64,000 nt of DNA from Saliniramus fredricksonii (GTDB lineage: Bacteria; Pseudomonadota; Alphaproteobacteria; Rhizobiales; Beijerinckiaceae), in assembly GCF_900094735.1 (NCBI RefSeq), contig NZ_FMBM01000002.1, positions 372,001 to 436,000 on the forward strand, in the 5' to 3' direction. The position numbers were made by a program, and so were the translations under genes. The stretch's first letter is position 1, and each line of letters begins with the position of its first letter. A model generated the notes under the pieces. It was not told the origin of the DNA and made no database searches. It worked only from the letters and a program-made list of their open reading frames with translations. Shown here in pieces: positions 9,161 through 17,941 of this stretch.

Positions 9161-10164
9161 CAGTGATATCCGTGCTCCGGATCGACCTTGCCCCGGAAGA
9201 CCCAGTAGGCATAAGCCGTATAGGCGAGGATCAGCGGCACCAGCACGAGCGCGCCGACGAGCAGGAAGATCAGACTCTCATCCGGAGCCGCTGCCTCCCA
9301 GATCGTGAGATCCGGCGGCACCATGTTCGGGTAGAAGCTGATGCCCAGCCCGACGAAGGACAGGGTGAAGGCGATCAGCGCTGCGATGAAGGGCCAGGCA
9401 TCACGCTCCTCGCGCAGACCCCGCACGAAGAACCACGCCGTCACGATCAGCAGCGCCGGCACCCACAGGGTGAAGAAGACATTCGGCATGCCGAACCAGC
9501 TTTCGAGATATTCCGGATTGAGGAAGGGCGTGATCAGGCTCACGAGACCGATCGCCACGAAGGTGCCGGCACCGGTGACCCAGGCGAAACGCACGCCGCG
9601 CTCGCGGACATAGCCTTCGGTCTTCATCACCAGCCATGTCGCGCCGAGCAGGGCGTAACCGACGACGAGCGCAAGGCCGGTGAGGATCGAGAAGGGCGTG
9701 AGCCAGTCCCAGTTGCCGCCGCCATAGGCGCGCCCTTCGATGGCGATGCCCTGCACCAGCGCGCCGAGCGCCACGCCTTGCGCAAATGCCGCCATCGTCG
9801 ATCCGATAAAGAATGACCAGTCCCAGAGGAACTTGCCGCGCACGGTCCGCCAGCGAAATTCGAAGGCGACGCCCCGGAAGACCAGGGCGAGCAACATGGC
9901 GATGATCGGCGCATAGAGCGCCGGCATCACCACCGCATAGGCCAGCGGGAAGACTGCGAACAGCCCGCCGCCGCCCAGCACCAGCCAGGTTTCGTTGCCG
10001 TCCCAGACCGGGGCGACGGTGTTCATGGCGAGGTCCTTGTTCTTCTCGCCCTTGATCAGCGGAAACAGGATGCCGACGCCAAGATCGAACCCGTCGAGGA
10101 TGACATAGGCGAGGATCGCGAAGGCGATGATCGCGGCCCAGATGAGGGGAAGATCGATTTCCAT
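9160..10164 (-). CDS. cydB: cytochrome bd-type (cyanide-insensitive) ubiquinol oxidase subunit II
   Basis: The 334-residue integral membrane protein has about eight or nine helices. It opens with LIWAAIIAFAILAYVILDGFDLGVG in outline, the CydB start with the conserved DGFDLG, and contains WDGNETWLV. It is the structural partner of CydA in the two-subunit quinol oxidase that reduces oxygen to water without proton pumping. It starts 10 bases after the cydA stop and is coupled to the DUF2474 gene downstream. Length and the short-loop partner favour the CioB (cyanide-insensitive) branch. Confidence 0.9.
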   Translation of the reverse strand: MEIDLPLIWAAIIAFAILAYVILDGFDLGVGILFPLIKGEKNKDLAMNTVAPVWDGNETWLVLGGGGLFAVFPLAYAVVMPALYAPIIAMLLALVFRGVAFEFRWRTVRGKFLWDWSFFIGSTMAAFAQGVALGALVQGIAIEGRAYGGGNWDWLTPFSILTGLALVVGYALLGATWLVMKTEGYVRERGVRFAWVTGAGTFVAIGLVSLITPFLNPEYLESWFGMPNVFFTLWVPALLIVTAWFFVRGLREERDAWPFIAALIAFTLSFVGLGISFYPNMVPPDLTIWEAAAPDESLIFLLVGALVLVPLILAYTAYAYWVFRGKVDPEHGYH

Positions 10165-10174
10165 TTTGCGCTCC

Positions 10175-11578
10175 TCACTCGGCGGGGATGAATTTTTTGT
10201 CGCTGGCCGGGGCCGGTGTCACGCCGGCGGTGCGCGTCGGACCCAGTTCCTCGATCCGCGGCCCGGCCTCCGGTGGCTTCTTCATGAGCCGAAGCAGATA
10301 GAAGGTGCCGGCGCCGAAGATGAGGAAATAGACCACGATGAAGGCAACGAGCGAACTCGATACCGCCTCAACCTGCAGAGGCGCGACGCTGTCCGTCGTC
10401 TTGAGCAGACCATAGACGGTGAAGGGTTGGCGCCCGACCTCGGTCACGATCCAGCCGGAAATCACGGCGATGAAACCGGCAGGTCCCATGGCGACCGCCG
10501 ACCAGAGCAGCGGTCTGCTGTGGTAGAGATTGCCCCGCCAGCGCCGCCATGCGCCCCAGAGCGCAAGGCCAAGCATCAGAAAGCCGAGACCGACCATGAC
10601 CCGGAAAGCAAAGAAGACGAGGAAGGCATCGGGGCGCTCGTCACGCGGAAAATCCTTCAGCCCGGGCACTTCGCCATCCAGAGAATGTGTCAGGATGAGC
10701 GAGCCCAGCTTGGGAATCTCGATGGCATAACGCGTCTCTTCCGCTTCATCATCGGGGATGCCGAACAGGATCAGCGGCGCGCCGGCATGGCTCTCGTAAT
10801 GCCCTTCCATCGCCGCGACCTTGGCCGGCTGGTGCTCGAGCGTGTTGAGCCCGTGCATGTCACCTGCGAAGATCTGCAAGGGCGCGACCAGCAGGATCAT
10901 GCCCATCGCCATGGCGAACATCTTGCGCGCACCCGCATCTCCGGTATCGCGCAAAAGGTGCCAGGCGCCGACCGCGCCGACGACGAGCGCCGTGGTGAGA
11001 TAGGCCGCAAGCACCATATGCACGAGGCGATAGGGGAAGGACGGGTTGAAGATCGCCGCCCACCAGTCCGCAGGAACGAACTGGCCGACATCGTTGATGG
11101 CGTAGCCCGCCGGGGTCTGCATCCAGGAATTCACGCTCAGGATCCAGAAGGCGGAGCCGAGCGTGCCGATGGCCACCATCAGCGTGGCGAAGAAATGCAG
11201 CTTCGGCCCGACTTTCTCGCGCCCGAACAGCATCACGCCGAGAAAACCCGCTTCGAGGAAGAAGGCCGAGAGGACTTCGTAGCCCATCAGCGGCCCGATG
11301 ATCGGCCCGGCCTTGTCGGAAAAGACCGACCAGTTGGTGCCGAACTGATACGACATGGTGATGCCGGAGACGACCCCCATGCCGAAGCTGACGGCGAAGA
11401 TCGTCTTCCAGTAGTTGAACAGTTTCAGATAGACGTCCTGCTTTGTCCACATATGCAGGCCGTTCAGCACGGCCAGATAGCTCGCCAGCCCGATGGTGAA
11501 GGCGGGAAAGATGATGTGGAAAGCCACAGTGAATGCGAACTGGAATCGCGCCAGTTCGATCGCATCGTAACCGAACAT
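10175..11578 (-). CDS. cydA: cytochrome bd-type (cyanide-insensitive) ubiquinol oxidase subunit I
   Basis: The 467-residue heme-binding subunit has about nine helices. The conserved early His is in TVAFHIIFPAF, the quinol-site loop is short (CioA type) with PGLKDFP, and the motif normally written GRQPW appears as GRQPF. The ATG at 11578 is preferred to one five codons upstream because AAGGAG lies 6 bases before it. It heads cydAB plus the small-subunit gene and is divergent from nsrR across 131 bases. bd oxidases resist nitric oxide and cyanide, so control by NsrR is a reasonable inference. Confidence 0.92.
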   Translation of the reverse strand: MFGYDAIELARFQFAFTVAFHIIFPAFTIGLASYLAVLNGLHMWTKQDVYLKLFNYWKTIFAVSFGMGVVSGITMSYQFGTNWSVFSDKAGPIIGPLMGYEVLSAFFLEAGFLGVMLFGREKVGPKLHFFATLMVAIGTLGSAFWILSVNSWMQTPAGYAINDVGQFVPADWWAAIFNPSFPYRLVHMVLAAYLTTALVVGAVGAWHLLRDTGDAGARKMFAMAMGMILLVAPLQIFAGDMHGLNTLEHQPAKVAAMEGHYESHAGAPLILFGIPDDEAEETRYAIEIPKLGSLILTHSLDGEVPGLKDFPRDERPDAFLVFFAFRVMVGLGFLMLGLALWGAWRRWRGNLYHSRPLLWSAVAMGPAGFIAVISGWIVTEVGRQPFTVYGLLKTTDSVAPLQVEAVSSSLVAFIVVYFLIFGAGTFYLLRLMKKPPEAGPRIEELGPTRTAGVTPAPASDKKFIPAE

Positions 11579-11709
11579 GCCGGCTCCTTGCAAAAGATAT
11601 ATCCTGTGTCTATGTTTAACGCCGACATGCTGATTTTACAAGGTGGCCATGGTGAATGAATTGACGCAGGGATTGTTCCCTAGGCGCAAACGCGTATCGG
11701 GGATGTGAT

Positions 11710-12159
11710 GTGAGGCTCACGGCTTTCTCGAATTACGCTTTGCGCACCCTGCAATTCGCTGCTATGCGCGCGCCCGCCCTCGCTCGCATCGATGAAATCG
11801 CGGATGCGCACCGGATCAACCGCGCGCATATCGTCAAGATCGTGCATCTGCTGGGCCGCGAAGGCTATCTCGAAACCCGACGGGGCCGGGGAGGGGGATT
11901 TACCCTCGCGCGTGCGCCCGAGGCGATCAGCGTCGGCGAAATCCTGCGCCTCACCGAGGGGCCGATCGAACTGGTGGAGTGCCACCATGCACCGACGAAT
12001 ACCTGCCCGCTGATCGGCGTCTGCCGCCTGTCGAAGGCGCTCGCAAAGGCGCTCGACGCCTTCCTCGCCAGCCTCGACGCGGTCACGATCGCCGATATCG
12101 CGGGTAATCGCGGGGCGCTGCTGGCGCGGCTGGAGCGCGACGTGGCGCAGGCCTCATGA
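11710..12159 (+). CDS. nsrR: Rrf2-family iron-sulfur transcriptional repressor, NsrR-like
   Basis: The 149-residue regulator starts with GTG and has an Rrf2 winged helix (MRLTAFSNYALRTLQF onward) and three Fe-S ligand cysteines at about 91, 99 and 105, spaced as in NsrR. NsrR senses nitric oxide through this cluster and derepresses detoxification genes. Its position divergent from the bd oxidase genes suggests it controls them and itself from the 11579-11709 interval. The 3' end overlaps the convergent phosphatase gene by 6 bases in TCATGA. Confidence 0.85.
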   Translation: MRLTAFSNYALRTLQFAAMRAPALARIDEIADAHRINRAHIVKIVHLLGREGYLETRRGRGGGFTLARAPEAISVGEILRLTEGPIELVECHHAPTNTCPLIGVCRLSKALAKALDAFLASLDAVTIADIAGNRGALLARLERDVAQAS

Positions 12160-12645
12160 GCGATCGGGGGCAAGGCTGCGCGCGCCGGTGATCTGATCCA
12201 GCAGGCCCTGCGCGCCGGCAGAGACCTCGGCCCAGGTGGCTGCGAACCCTTCCGGGCCACCGAAATACGGATCTGCCACCGCCTCGCCCGCACGTCCGGG
12301 CACGTGATCAAGCAACAGCGAAAGCCGTGCCGCAGCCGTCATCGGGCGCAATCTGCGCAGCGCTTCGAGGTTGCTGTGGTCGAGTGCGACGACATGGCTG
12401 AAAGCATCGAAATCCGCCATCGCGACCTGCCGCGCGCGCAAATGCGCGATCTCGACGCCGTGAGCGCGGGCGATGGCCTGTGCCCGGGGGTCGGGCGGGG
12501 CGCCGACATGCCAGTCCCCGGTGCCGGCGGAATCGACCGTGAGCGAAATCTCGCGCTGCCGCGCCGCTTCGCGCAGAGCGGCCTCGGCGAGGGGTGAGCG
12601 ACAGATATTACCCAGGCATACGAAGAGAATGGCCGGCTGCTGCAT
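12154..12645 (-). CDS. low-molecular-weight protein-tyrosine phosphatase
   Basis: The 163-residue cytosolic enzyme has the P-loop CLGNICRS (nucleophile Cys10, Arg16) near the N-terminus and the acid loop DPYFGG near residue 132. These are the two hallmarks of LMW protein-tyrosine phosphatases, which remove phosphate from tyrosine kinases or related substrates. An in-frame ATG 27 codons upstream would add an unrelated leader; the ATG at 12645 puts the P-loop where the family has it. It overlaps the 3' end of nsrR by 6 bases, tail to tail. No kinase gene is adjacent, so its target is unknown. Confidence 0.88.
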   Translation of the reverse strand: MQQPAILFVCLGNICRSPLAEAALREAARQREISLTVDSAGTGDWHVGAPPDPRAQAIARAHGVEIAHLRARQVAMADFDAFSHVVALDHSNLEALRRLRPMTAAARLSLLLDHVPGRAGEAVADPYFGGPEGFAATWAEVSAGAQGLLDQITGARSLAPDRS

Positions 12646-12844
12646 CGTGTCTGTCTCCCGCGTGATGGGCGTATGGGGCCTGTGACGTATAGGGCCTGCG
12701 AGACACGGTAAGGGCTCGGCGCGCATGCCGCAAATACGGTGGAGGTGCGGCCTCGTTTACAATTCCCTATGCAATTCTGGATTAGTGGGTTTATCCGTAT
12801 CATGGCCACATGCAATGCGTGCCGGTTTTGAAGACGAGGTTTCG

Positions 12845-13633
12845 ATGATCAATGGTCAACCGGAGGGGGCAGCGCGCAACGCTTCGCTTTGGGCGCGGTT
12901 CCGGGCGTGGTGGAAGGCGTGGCGGCGGCCGCGCAAGCATTTTTTTGTGAACACGCGGGTGACGATCTTCTTCGGGTTGGTCTTCATGCTGGATATCCGG
13001 CTGATCGTGGCCCTGACGATCATTGCCGCGACACTCGACAGCTACACCTTCCTCGCCGGGCAGGATCGCGCCAAGGGCGAGGCGGAGATCCCGTTCTGGC
13101 TGTCGCTGAAGCCGGCCATGTATGTCTGGGCAGCACTTGCGATTCTGATTCCCCTGGCCGCGCCGTTTTTCCGGAACGCTTGTCTTCCTTCCGATTCGGT
13201 CTGGACCGAACTGTTCGGCTTTGCGCTGTGGACGGTGGAGCGTTCAGGTGGCTTATGTGCCTACAGATACTCGACTTATATGTTTTTTGTTGAAGCGTTA
13301 TTCTCAATGGCAATAATAATATACTTTTATTTTTCAAATTTCATTGCACAAAGAAATATTCGATCAATTTACTTCAAAATATATGAGGAACAAGAAATTA
13401 AAGGGACAATTGAAGGGGAGGCAAAGCCAAAAATTATCAATCCATTTATCATTGTGTTGCTATTAATGTTGCCCTTGTACTTACCATATGGCAACCCTCT
13501 GAACCCTGGGCGATTATCGACTCCACATAACTCTGCAATTGGAATTGTTTTTTATCAAATTACCGTTTTTTTTGCATTATTTTTCGGAGTTACTATGTAT
13601 TTTAGAACATATGGATGGTGGCGGCTCCCTTAA
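12845..13633 (+). CDS. unknown multi-span membrane protein upstream of the RTX gene
   Basis: The 262-residue product is not recognised. Predicted membrane segments lie at about residues 40-65, 90-110, 145-165 and 195-255, after a basic N-terminus rich in Trp and Arg (RAWWKAWRRPRKHFF). ATG at 12845 is chosen because upstream in-frame codons give no plausible sequence. The first half is GC-rich like the chromosome; from about base 13255 it becomes strongly AT-rich, a break inside one gene. It precedes the RTX-like gene by 268 bases on the same strand. An immunity or accessory role for the secreted protein is conceivable but only inferred from position. Confidence 0.6.
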   Translation: MINGQPEGAARNASLWARFRAWWKAWRRPRKHFFVNTRVTIFFGLVFMLDIRLIVALTIIAATLDSYTFLAGQDRAKGEAEIPFWLSLKPAMYVWAALAILIPLAAPFFRNACLPSDSVWTELFGFALWTVERSGGLCAYRYSTYMFFVEALFSMAIIIYFYFSNFIAQRNIRSIYFKIYEEQEIKGTIEGEAKPKIINPFIIVLLLMLPLYLPYGNPLNPGRLSTPHNSAIGIVFYQITVFFALFFGVTMYFRTYGWWRLP

Positions 13634-13901
13634 GGGAATTGTCTATTACGAGTATAAATTGATGCATGCCATTCAGGGAGTGGGGAGTTTCGAGTTATAT
13701 AGCGGCAATACTAAGACCCGGTTGTTTCGCAATGGATTGCGTAGATTGAATGATTGACAATCAGAAATTGTTTTTATAATTAGCGACCAAATCTGGAGGC
13801 CGCCAAGCTGTGCGCCTAAGGCGGGTCGCTTGTAGGGCACTTCGGGTTTCTTGGCCGGTCTTCGGTGACTGCGGCCGTAGTCGCGAATGTCTAGCTGAAT
13901 A
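13634..13901 (+). other. leader region of the RTX-like gene, no gene seen
   Basis: These 268 bases have mixed composition (AT-rich to about 13790, then GC-rich). Only short open frames are present, none with a good ribosome binding site. The stretch separates the membrane protein from the RTX-like gene and probably holds that gene's promoter, but no consensus site stands out. Confidence 0.4.
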
Positions 13902-16900
13902 ATGGAGTGTGGTATGGGTAACTCGCCTTGTGATCCAAATAAAGATGATTCCAAATTGAATGATTGGCTGGGTGTTGGCCTAACTGTCTACGGGGCGTTC
14001 ATGTCAGCCGTTCAGAGCTTCTCATTGACAAAAGTTGCGGGGGCATCATCTAGTATTGCCAAAATAATGATTAACACAAATGGTTTATTGAGAGATATAT
14101 CATTAGGGGCGGCAAGTGGTGCAGCAGGGCAAGATAATGCTGCGAACGGAATTGCTTCAGCGCTGATTGGGGGTATGATAACAGCGTCAATCGTATTTAG
14201 TATTACTTCATTGGGCTTTTTCGCAACGCCTGTTGCAGCTGCTGTCCTTGTTGGCATTGTTAGTACATTTGCAACATCAATAATTGATAACTTCCTAAAA
14301 AGGCATGAAATTAATTTTTTCGAACCTCTGCAGGCTATATTGGATATGGGGGATGGGCTAAGAGATGATTTTAATTTCGTGAGAGATTTGATAAGTGAGC
14401 TGACCAGCAGGGACAATGGATTTGCGAGAGAGCTGGAGGGCATTAACGACCCTGCAGCTATCCAGAACGATTTCGATCTGCTGAGAAATTGGGTGGAGAA
14501 GCTGCCGGAAGATCTGCGACAACAGGCACTCGACAAGATTGATGAAGTCGAGGCGGATGAGAACTTCGATCCACAACGATTCCAGGATCTCGCCGAAGAG
14601 TTGCTGAATGGCGGTCCCGATGATCCGGATTGCGACGAACGCCGCACCCCTCCGTGGAGATTTCCCGACCTGTTCGAGAATCCGCCGGCTTCCCCGCTCG
14701 CGCTCGATCTGACGGGGCAGGGCCTCGAAATCATCGATCTCGATGCTTCCAACGCCTATTTCGATCTCGACAATAACGGCTTTGCCAGCCACACGGCCTG
14801 GCTCGGCGGCGGCAACGGCTTCCTTGCGCTTGATGTCAACGGCAATGGCCGGATCGATGATCAGAGCGAATTGTTCGGCGCCGTCAGCTTCGACAGCGCA
14901 GATGATCACGGCTTCACCAAGCTGGCGCTCCATGACGAGAATGGTGACGGCGTCATCGACGCGCAGGATTCCGTCTTCGGCGACCTCTTGATCTGGCGTG
15001 ATTTCAACGGGAACGGCCTGACCAACGAGGGTGAATTGTTCACGCTCGACGAACTCGGCATCGTCTCGATCTCACTCGATGCGCAATTCGTCGACACCTG
15101 GGAGGGGGCCAACTGGATCAGCCACACGGCCACCTTCACCATGGCCGACGGCACCGTGCGCGAGATCCACGACATCTGGTTCGACCATTCCCAGATGCTG
15201 ACGCGTTACGCCTGGGGCCAGGATTTCAACTTCCACCCTGATATCGACTTCCTGCCCGATCTCGCCGGCTACGGCACGCTGAAGGATCTGCGCTTCGCCA
15301 TCTCCGAGGACGACGACCTGCGCCTCGATCTGCGCGCGCTGGTGCTCGATGCGCCGGAACTCACGGCGCTGGAGATCCGCGACCGGTTCGAGACCTTCCT
15401 GCATGACTGGGCCGACGTCTCCGATGTCGATCCCGCCTCACGCGGCTCGCATGTCGATGCCCGCAAGCTCGCCGTCCTCGAGGCGCTGCATGGGCGTCCG
15501 TTCCTGAACTGGGTGGGTGGAGAGAGCATCGGCGCGAATGCCGGACGGCAATTGATGCAGCAATACGATCTGATGCTGTCAGCCTATCTCATCTCCTTCA
15601 TGACCCAGCAGCCTTTTGCACAGATGATGATCGGTGGCGACGTCGAGGCGGCACGCGACAATCCCTGGATCGGCTTCTCCTATCTCGAATATGACGTGCT
15701 GCGGGATCGTGTCAGTGCTGATGCCGGTGACTTCGTGCAGACGATGGTCGACGATTACTTTGCGCCACGCATTGCGGAATCCACCAAGGCTGTCGCGGAT
15801 ATGGCGGTTTTCGTCAAAGCCTTCGGCGCCGGTCTCAGCCTTTGGTTGTATGACGACGCCGATGGCGAAGCGTTTTCCGTGGCGCTGCAATCGGCGCTCC
15901 AGGATGCCGGGATCAATGCGAACGGGAGCCTGATTTTCGATGCGGTAATGTCCGGCATGCGCGTCGCGACCCCGGAAGGTGAAAGCTTCACGGCGATCAG
16001 CGATTCCGGGCAGGACCTGATCTTCAGCAACGCGCTCGACACGACCCTGGCTGGTGGCCGCGGCAGTGATTTATATGTCTACGCGCGCGGCAACGGCCAC
16101 GACACGATCATCGAGGACCGTTTCGAAGGCAGCAACGACCAGCTGACCTTCGTGGACATCGCCTCGGGCGAGGTGACGCTGGTGCGCGAGGGCATGGATC
16201 TGCGCGTGCTGATCCCCGAGAGCGCGGAAGGCACGGGCGGCGCGGGTTCGGTCCTCCTCAAGCATCAGTTCGCATCCCGCTGGGGTTACGGCGTCGAGAC
16301 AATCCACTTCGCGGATGGCGTGTCCTGGACGCAGGCCGATCTGCGCGCGCTGATCATCGAGCAGGATCGCGCGAACGGCGAGACGGAGCTTGTCGGCTTC
16401 CGTTCTGCGGATGTGATCCGCTCGACCGAGGGCGACAACATCCTGCGCGGGATGGATGGCAACGACACCTACATCTATGCGCGCGGCAACGGCCACGACA
16501 CGATCATCGAGGACCGTTTCGAAGGCAGCAACGACCAGCTGACCTTCGAGGACATCGCCTCGGGCGAAGTGACGCTGGTGCGCGAGGGGATGGATCTGCG
16601 CGTGCTGATCCCGGAAAGCGCAGAGGGCGCGGGTGATGAAGGGTCGGTGCTGCTCCAGGATCATTTCGAGATGCGCTGGGGTTACGGCGTCGAGACGCTG
16701 CACTTCGCGGATGGCGTGTCCTGGACGCAGGCCGATCTGCGCGCGCTGATCATCGAGCAGGATCGCGCGAACGGCGAGACGGAGCTTGTCGGCTTCCGTT
16801 CTGCGGATGTGATCCGCTCGACCGAGGGCGACAACATCCTGCGCGGGATGGATGGCAACGACACCTACATCTATGCGCGCGGCAACGGCCACGACACGAT

Positions 16901-17888
16901 CATCGAGGACCGTTTCGAAGGCAGCAACGACCAGCTGACCTTCGAGGACATCGCCTCGGGCGAAGTGACGCTGGTGCGCGAGGGGATGGATCTGCGCGTG
17001 CTGATCCCGGAAAGCGCAGAGGGCGCGGGTGATGAAGGCTCGGTGCTGCTCCAGGATCATTTCGAGATGCGCTGGGGTTACGGCGTCGAGACGCTGCACT
17101 TCGCGGATGGCGTGTCCTGGATGCAGGCCGATCTGCGCGCGCTGATCATCGAGCAGGATCGCGCGAACGGCGAGACGGAGCTTGTCGGCTTCCGCTCTGC
17201 GGATGTGATCCGCTCGACCGAGGGCGATAACATCCTGCGCGGGATGGATGGCAACGACACCTATATCTACGCGCGCGGCAACGGCCACGACACGATCATC
17301 GAGGACCGTTTCCAAGGCAGCAACGACCAGCTGACCTTCGAGGACATCGCCTCGGGCGAAGTGACGCTGGTGCGCGAGGGGATGGATCTGCGCGTGCTGA
17401 TCCTGGAAAGCGCGGAGGGCGCGGGTGATGAAGGCTCGGTGCTGCTCCAGGATCATTTCGAGATGCGCTGGGGTTACGGCGTCGAGACGCTGCACTTCGC
17501 GGATGGCGTGTCCTGGATGCAGTCGCAGGTCGCGGCATTGCTCGATCATCCGGATGCCGGGCCGGTCACCCATCGTGGTTTCGCCGCTGACGATACCTTC
17601 GCCTCCACCGGGGCGAACGAGGTGTTCTTCGGTGACGGCGGTGACGACACCTTCGTCTTCGCACCGGGTTTCGGTCAGGACGCCATCGTCGATTTCTCGG
17701 CGGGTGCCGGCTCTGACGGCACCATCGTCTTCGACGAGGCGGTCTTCGCCGATCTTGATGCCGTGATCGCCGCAGCAGAACAGCAGGGCGACGACGTTCT
17801 CATCACGGCAAATGACGATGACGCCCTGCTCCTGAAGGGCGTGAACCTGTCGCAACTGCACGAGGACGATTTCCGTTTCGTCGCTTGA
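13902..17888 (+). CDS. large RTX-like (hemolysin-type Ca-binding related) protein, type I secretion substrate
   Basis: The 1328-residue protein has no Sec signal. Residues about 20-130 are hydrophobic and Gly/Ala-rich. About 266-390 holds EF-hand-like loops (DVNGNGRID, DENGDGVID, DFNGNGLTN). Residues about 718-1207 are four copies of a 132-residue unit containing a degenerate RTX motif (RGMDGNDTYIYARGNGHDT) plus a hemolysin-type calcium-binding related domain. A last RTX-like patch (FFGDGGDDTFVF) and a C-terminus ending DDFRFVA resemble type I secretion signals. The exporter genes follow directly. The first ~550 bases are AT-rich, unlike the rest. No catalytic domain was recognised, so toxin, adhesin and matrix roles all remain possible. 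Confidence 0.82.
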   Translation: MECGMGNSPCDPNKDDSKLNDWLGVGLTVYGAFMSAVQSFSLTKVAGASSSIAKIMINTNGLLRDISLGAASGAAGQDNAANGIASALIGGMITASIVFSITSLGFFATPVAAAVLVGIVSTFATSIIDNFLKRHEINFFEPLQAILDMGDGLRDDFNFVRDLISELTSRDNGFARELEGINDPAAIQNDFDLLRNWVEKLPEDLRQQALDKIDEVEADENFDPQRFQDLAEELLNGGPDDPDCDERRTPPWRFPDLFENPPASPLALDLTGQGLEIIDLDASNAYFDLDNNGFASHTAWLGGGNGFLALDVNGNGRIDDQSELFGAVSFDSADDHGFTKLALHDENGDGVIDAQDSVFGDLLIWRDFNGNGLTNEGELFTLDELGIVSISLDAQFVDTWEGANWISHTATFTMADGTVREIHDIWFDHSQMLTRYAWGQDFNFHPDIDFLPDLAGYGTLKDLRFAISEDDDLRLDLRALVLDAPELTALEIRDRFETFLHDWADVSDVDPASRGSHVDARKLAVLEALHGRPFLNWVGGESIGANAGRQLMQQYDLMLSAYLISFMTQQPFAQMMIGGDVEAARDNPWIGFSYLEYDVLRDRVSADAGDFVQTMVDDYFAPRIAESTKAVADMAVFVKAFGAGLSLWLYDDADGEAFSVALQSALQDAGINANGSLIFDAVMSGMRVATPEGESFTAISDSGQDLIFSNALDTTLAGGRGSDLYVYARGNGHDTIIEDRFEGSNDQLTFVDIASGEVTLVREGMDLRVLIPESAEGTGGAGSVLLKHQFASRWGYGVETIHFADGVSWTQADLRALIIEQDRANGETELVGFRSADVIRSTEGDNILRGMDGNDTYIYARGNGHDTIIEDRFEGSNDQLTFEDIASGEVTLVREGMDLRVLIPESAEGAGDEGSVLLQDHFEMRWGYGVETLHFADGVSWTQADLRALIIEQDRANGETELVGFRSADVIRSTEGDNILRGMDGNDTYIYARGNGHDTIIEDRFEGSNDQLTFEDIASGEVTLVREGMDLRVLIPESAEGAGDEGSVLLQDHFEMRWGYGVETLHFADGVSWMQADLRALIIEQDRANGETELVGFRSADVIRSTEGDNILRGMDGNDTYIYARGNGHDTIIEDRFQGSNDQLTFEDIASGEVTLVREGMDLRVLILESAEGAGDEGSVLLQDHFEMRWGYGVETLHFADGVSWMQSQVAALLDHPDAGPVTHRGFAADDTFASTGANEVFFGDGGDDTFVFAPGFGQDAIVDFSAGAGSDGTIVFDEAVFADLDAVIAAAEQQGDDVLITANDDDALLLKGVNLSQLHEDDFRFVA
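16053..17522 (+). repeat. 396-bp tandem repeats encoding 132-residue RTX/HCBP units
   Basis: Units begin at 16053 (divergent first copy), 16449, 16845 and 17241 (truncated at 17522). Copies two to four are nearly identical in DNA, differing at scattered bases such as T versus M in SW(T/M)Q and E versus Q in RF(E/Q)GS. Each unit starts with the degenerate RTX turn and ends STEGDNILR. Near identity at silent positions points to recent duplication or gene conversion, so copy number probably varies between strains. Confidence 0.93.
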
Positions 17889-17941
17889 CGCAGACCGTGC
17901 GATCGCGCAATTGAGGGTAGAATCTTTACGCGCAGGCATCC

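Noticed and set aside
13539-13757. 72-codon frame downstream of the membrane protein
   Set aside because: It overlaps the membrane gene in another frame, has no ribosome binding site and no plausible protein character.
16053-17522. CRISPR-like or satellite array
   Set aside because: The 396-bp units are coding and in frame within a secreted-protein gene; there are no short repeat-spacer units.
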